DNA of 23,967 bases from an uncultured Leucobacter sp. (GTDB lineage Bacteria > Actinomycetota > Actinomycetes > Actinomycetales > Microbacteriaceae), in assembly GCA_945952575.1 (NCBI GenBank), contig CAMFIY010000004.1:1-23967 (forward strand), written 5' to 3'. Both the position numbers and the translations under genes were made by a program. Under the pieces are notes generated by a model that was given only the letters and a program-made list of their open reading frames with translations, searched no databases and was not told the DNA's origin. Positions 21,273-23,967 of the stretch are shown one piece after another (positions within the stretch are counted from its first letter, which is position 1; each line of letters opens with the position of its first letter).

Positions 21273-21800
21273 CTAGGCCCCCGCGCCCGGGACGAGCGGC
21301 ATCGTCGGACCCTCGGTCCTGATCCGCCGCACGGTGACGGCGGACTGCAGAGCCGCCTCCGCGGCCTCCCGACCCTTCGACTCGGGCGAGCCCGGCAGCC
21401 CCGCGCGATCCAGCGCCTGCTGCTCGTCGTCCGTCGTGAGGACGCCGAAGCCCACCGGCCGACCCGTGTCGAGCTGCACGCGCGTGAGCCCGTCGGTGAC
21501 GGAGTTCGAGATGTACTCGAAGTGGGGGGTCCCGCCCCGGATGATCACGCCCAGGCACACCGCCGCATCGAATCCGCCGCCCCCGTGCTCGGCGGGGGTG
21601 AGCGCGGCCTGCGCGGCGAGCGCCAGCTCGAACGCGCCAGCGACACGGAACAGCGTGTGTTCCGCCCCGGCGCGCACGATGGTCTCGTGCGCGCCCCGGA
21701 TCAGCCCGCCCATGACCTCGTCGTGCCAGCTGCCCGCGATGACGGCGACCCGCAGGCCCGACGCGTCGACCGCCAGATTCGGCGCCCCCGCCCCGCTCAT
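21273..21800 (-). CDS. ribH: 6,7-dimethyl-8-ribityllumazine synthase
   Basis: A 175-residue enzyme that condenses 5-amino-6-ribitylaminouracil with 3,4-dihydroxy-2-butanone 4-phosphate to lumazine, the penultimate step of riboflavin synthesis. Family motifs: VIAGSWHDEVMGGLIRGA (substrate pocket), GAFELALAAQ, and CLGVIIRGGTPHFEYISNSVT with catalytic His93. It assembles as pentamers or 60-mers in known members. ATG 21800 overlaps the TGA of ribBA (ATGA). The tail TVRRIRTEGPTMPLVPGAGA extends somewhat past the core. Last gene of the rib operon in this window; convergent with the response regulator gene, 53 bp away with no obvious terminator. Confidence 0.95.
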   Translation of the reverse strand: MSGAGAPNLAVDASGLRVAVIAGSWHDEVMGGLIRGAHETIVRAGAEHTLFRVAGAFELALAAQAALTPAEHGGGGFDAAVCLGVIIRGGTPHFEYISNSVTDGLTRVQLDTGRPVGFGVLTTDDEQQALDRAGLPGSPESKGREAAEAALQSAVTVRRIRTEGPTMPLVPGAGA

Positions 21801-23140
21801 GCCTGCCCCGCCCGCTCGGCCTGATCGATCGCGGTCTGCTCGGCGACGTCCTGCTCGGTGACGGCGTCGGGCAGCATGTGCCCCATCCGATCGCGCTTCG
21901 TCTCGAGATAGTGGGAGTTCTGCTCGGTGACGCCGACGAAGAGCGGCACGCGCTCCGCGATCTGCACTCCGTAGCCTTCGAGCTGCTTCACCTTGTCGGG
22001 GTTGTTGGTCAGCAGCCGCACCCGGTTCATGCCGAGGTCCGCGAGGATCTCCGCGGCCGCGGTGTAGTCGCGGGCGTCGGCCGGCAGCCCGAGCTGGAGG
22101 TTCGCGTCGAGGGTGTCGACGCCGTCCTCCTGCAACTGGTACGCGCGCAGCTTGTTGGCGAGGCCGATCCCGCGCCCCTCCTGGCCGCGCAGGTAGACGA
22201 CGACGCCTCCCCGCTCCTGCACCAGATCCATCGCGGCGCGCAGCTGCGGCCCGCACTCGCATTTGAGCGAGTCGAATGCCTCGCCGGTGATGCACTCGGA
22301 GTGGACGCGTACGAGGGCGTCGTCGCCGGGCATCGAGCCGTCGGGCGCCGTGGCGATGAGCGCGACGTGATCGATGCCGTTGCGGCGGTCGCGGTAGGCG
22401 CGCATCCGGAAGGGCCCGTGCTCGGTCGGCACCAGCGTGTCGGCCTTGAGGCTGACCTGACGGTGGGTGGTCGGCGTGGTCGGAGCGCCCTGCGGATCGT
22501 GCTCCTCGAGATAGTCGATGAGCTGCTCGATGGTGATGACCGGGATCCCCTCGGCCGCGCCCAGCTCGATCAGCCCGGGCAGGCGCATCATCTCGCCGTC
22601 GGCGGCGACGATCTCGGCGATCACCGCGACGGGGCGCAGCCCGGCGAGGCGCATGAGCTCCACCCCCGCCTCGGTGTGGCCGGCGCGTGCGCGCACGCCG
22701 CCGTCGACCGCGCGCAGCGGCAGGACGTGGCCCGGACGGCGCACGTCGCCGGGCGCGGCTTCGACCCTGGCCAGCGCGTGCAGCGTCGTGGTGCGGTCGC
22801 TCGCGCTGATGCCGGTCGTCACGCCCTCGGACGCGTCGACGGTGACGGTGTAGGCGGTGCCGCGCACGTCCTCGTTCCGCTCGACCATCATCGGCAGCTC
22901 GAGCTGATCCGCGATCTCGTTCGTCATCGGCGCGCAGAGCAGACCCGAGGAGTTGTGGACGGTCCAGGCCACCCACTCGCTCGTGGCGAGCTCGGCGGAG
23001 GGGATGACGTCGCCCTCGTTCTCGCGATTCTCGTCGTCGGCGACGATCACCGGCCGGCCGGCGCGGATCGCCGCGACGGCCTCCTCGATGGTCGCGATGC
23101 CGCGCATGCGGGGATCGCCGTCGGTACCGGTGCCGCTCAT
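21797..23140 (-). CDS. ribBA: Bifunctional DHBP synthase / GTP cyclohydrolase II
   Basis: A 447-residue fusion that supplies both riboflavin precursors. The DHBP synthase half (about 15-220) shows DDENRENEGD, RRPGHVLPLRA and the HTEA motif. The GTP cyclohydrolase II half (about 228-420) has the zinc ligands Cys283, Cys294 and Cys296 in the usual C-x10-C-x-C spacing, YLRGQEGRGIGL and LLTNNPDK. All catalytic residues I can check are present in both halves, so both should be active. The tail after HYLETKRDRMGHM is acidic and Gln-rich (about 20 residues). ATG 23140 overlaps the ribE stop (ATGA); the ATG at 21800 of ribH overlaps its own stop. Confidence 0.96.
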   Translation of the reverse strand: MSGTGTDGDPRMRGIATIEEAVAAIRAGRPVIVADDENRENEGDVIPSAELATSEWVAWTVHNSSGLLCAPMTNEIADQLELPMMVERNEDVRGTAYTVTVDASEGVTTGISASDRTTTLHALARVEAAPGDVRRPGHVLPLRAVDGGVRARAGHTEAGVELMRLAGLRPVAVIAEIVAADGEMMRLPGLIELGAAEGIPVITIEQLIDYLEEHDPQGAPTTPTTHRQVSLKADTLVPTEHGPFRMRAYRDRRNGIDHVALIATAPDGSMPGDDALVRVHSECITGEAFDSLKCECGPQLRAAMDLVQERGGVVVYLRGQEGRGIGLANKLRAYQLQEDGVDTLDANLQLGLPADARDYTAAAEILADLGMNRVRLLTNNPDKVKQLEGYGVQIAERVPLFVGVTEQNSHYLETKRDRMGHMLPDAVTEQDVAEQTAIDQAERAGQA

Positions 23141-23778
23141 GCGTGGGCTCCTTCTGTCTGGATGGTCGGTTCGCCGCCGAAGCGCAGCATGCGCGCGACG
23201 TGGCGGGCGAGGATGTCGGTTTCGAGGTTGACCCGGTCGCCCGGTTCGAGCGCGCCGAGGACGGTCGCCGTGAGGGTCTCCGGGATCAGGGACACCTCGA
23301 ACCATGGCTCGGGATCCTCGGGATCCGCGATGCTCGAGACGGTCAGGGAGACGCCCGAGAGGGTGACGGAGCCCTTGTCAACGAGCAACGGCGCGTGCTC
23401 GGGGTCGAGCGAGAAGCGCAGGACCCGCCAGTTGTCGTGCGGCGTCGCGGAGAGCAGCGTCGCCGTCCCGTCGACATGGCCCTGCACGATGTGCCCGCCG
23501 AGGCGGCTGTCCACCCGCGCCGCGCGTTCGAGGTTGACGCGGTCGCCGACGCGCAGCGCGCCGAGCGTCGACATGCGGATCGACTGCTCCATCACGTCGG
23601 CGGTGAAGGACCCGTCGCCCTGGCCGATCACGGTGAGGCAGACGCCGGAGACCTGGATCGAGTCTCCGTGGTGCGCGTCGGCCGTGACGAGCGGGCCGCG
23701 GACGGTGAGGCGGAGCGAGTCGCCGACGGGTTCGACGGCGGTGATCTCGCCGATCTCTTCGATCAGTCCGGTGAACAT
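23137..23778 (-). CDS. ribE: Riboflavin synthase alpha subunit
   Basis: A 213-residue enzyme that dismutates two lumazines into riboflavin and the pyrimidine that ribH reuses. It begins with the diagnostic MFTGLIEEIG and has two similar lumazine-binding barrels: residues 1-97 (SIQVSGVCLTV, LGALRVGDRVNLERA) and 98-200 (GGHIVQGHVDG, SVTLSGVSLTV, LGALEPGDRVNLETDILARHV). The second barrel carries an acidic insertion, ADPEDPEPW. It shares one base with ribD (TGATG) and four with ribBA (ATGA), so the whole operon is translationally linked. The symbol ribC is also used for this gene in some actinobacteria. Confidence 0.96.
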   Translation of the reverse strand: MFTGLIEEIGEITAVEPVGDSLRLTVRGPLVTADAHHGDSIQVSGVCLTVIGQGDGSFTADVMEQSIRMSTLGALRVGDRVNLERAARVDSRLGGHIVQGHVDGTATLLSATPHDNWRVLRFSLDPEHAPLLVDKGSVTLSGVSLTVSSIADPEDPEPWFEVSLIPETLTATVLGALEPGDRVNLETDILARHVARMLRFGGEPTIQTEGAHA

Positions 23779-23967
23779 CAGGATCCTTCTTTCGATCGGG
23801 CGATGCGGGCGGTGAGGAGCAGGTCGGCGCCGAGGCGTTCGACCGCGGTGTCTGCGAGGCGCAGGATCCCGCTCATGCTCGGGATTCCGAGATCGCCGAG
23901 CGCGAGGCGCGGGCCGCCGAGGATTGCGGGTGCGAGGTAGACGAGTACGTCGTCTGCGATCGCGACC
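23778..23967 (-). CDS. ribD: RibD deaminase/reductase, C-terminal fragment
   Basis: The last 62 codons of a gene that continues beyond the right edge. The translation reads VLVYLAPAILGGPRLALGD, then LGIPSMSGILRLADTAVERL and DLLLTARIARSKEGS. This is the end of the RibD reductase domain, which reduces the ribosylamino to the ribitylamino intermediate; the deaminase half is outside the window. Its TGA (23780-23778) overlaps the ribE ATG by one base (TGATG). An FMN riboswitch, if present, would be upstream of ribD and cannot be seen here. Confidence 0.92.
   Translation of the reverse strand, partial: VAIADDVLVYLAPAILGGPRLALGDLGIPSMSGILRLADTAVERLGADLLLTARIARSKEGS

Noticed and set aside
21878..23815. 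645-codon plus-strand frame opposite ribBA/ribE
   Set aside because: The rib genes on the minus strand are unambiguous; this frame has no start signal or recognisable domain.

Overview
The window is about 24 kb of GC-rich DNA with dense, mostly short-gapped genes on both strands. High GC, many GTG starts, ATGA/GTGA gene overlaps, -10-like hexamers placed directly before start codons, and protein content (DUF2470-heme oxygenase, NatAB-type transporter, NarL/LiaR-type two-component systems, secreted deacetylase) all suggest a high-GC Gram-positive actinobacterium, most likely of the Microbacteriaceae (Leucobacter-like). That taxonomic call is inference; no rRNA is present.

Layout. 1-3591: a NarL-type response regulator (cut by the window edge) and its histidine kinase on the minus strand, divergent from a NatAB-like ABC ATPase/permease pair. 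The permease gene runs into a 62-63 bp tandem repeat (3566-3743) that copies its own last codons plus a hairpin. 3853-4953: an S4-domain RNA-binding protein and a YigZ/IMPACT protein, divergent. 4976-7289: a three-gene operon of unrecognised exported proteins (one secreted protein and two paralogous lipoproteins) behind a clear sigma70-type promoter; this is the best candidate for an undescribed system. 7411-8666: exonuclease III and tRNA-Gly(CCC). 8712-9971: a lipoprotein with a penicillin-binding-protein/class C beta-lactamase fold whose three catalytic motifs are all lost. 10233-11303: a DUF2470 / His-rich linker / heme oxygenase fusion with two palindromic operator candidates upstream. 11411-13186: a secreted NodB-type polysaccharide deacetylase. 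13193-15157: an ABC exporter half-transporter. 15387-16154: a DUF2306 membrane protein. 16220-18319: a secreted beta-propeller/Ig-like protein and a six-TM membrane protein. 18491-21219: a second, multi-TM histidine kinase and its response regulator. 21273-23967: the riboflavin operon ribD(partial)-ribE-ribBA-ribH on the minus strand.

How they work together. The clear functional groups are the two kinase/regulator pairs (the first probably controls the divergent NatAB-like transporter, the second possibly the divergent membrane gene), the riboflavin pathway, and heme-iron release by the heme oxygenase. Several envelope proteins (two paralogous lipoproteins, a pseudo-hydrolase, a deacetylase, a beta-propeller protein) indicate a cell-surface theme. 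Seven genes have a -10-like hexamer exactly 6-7 nt before the start codon, which implies leaderless mRNAs. No insertion sequence, integrase, CRISPR array or phage gene was seen.
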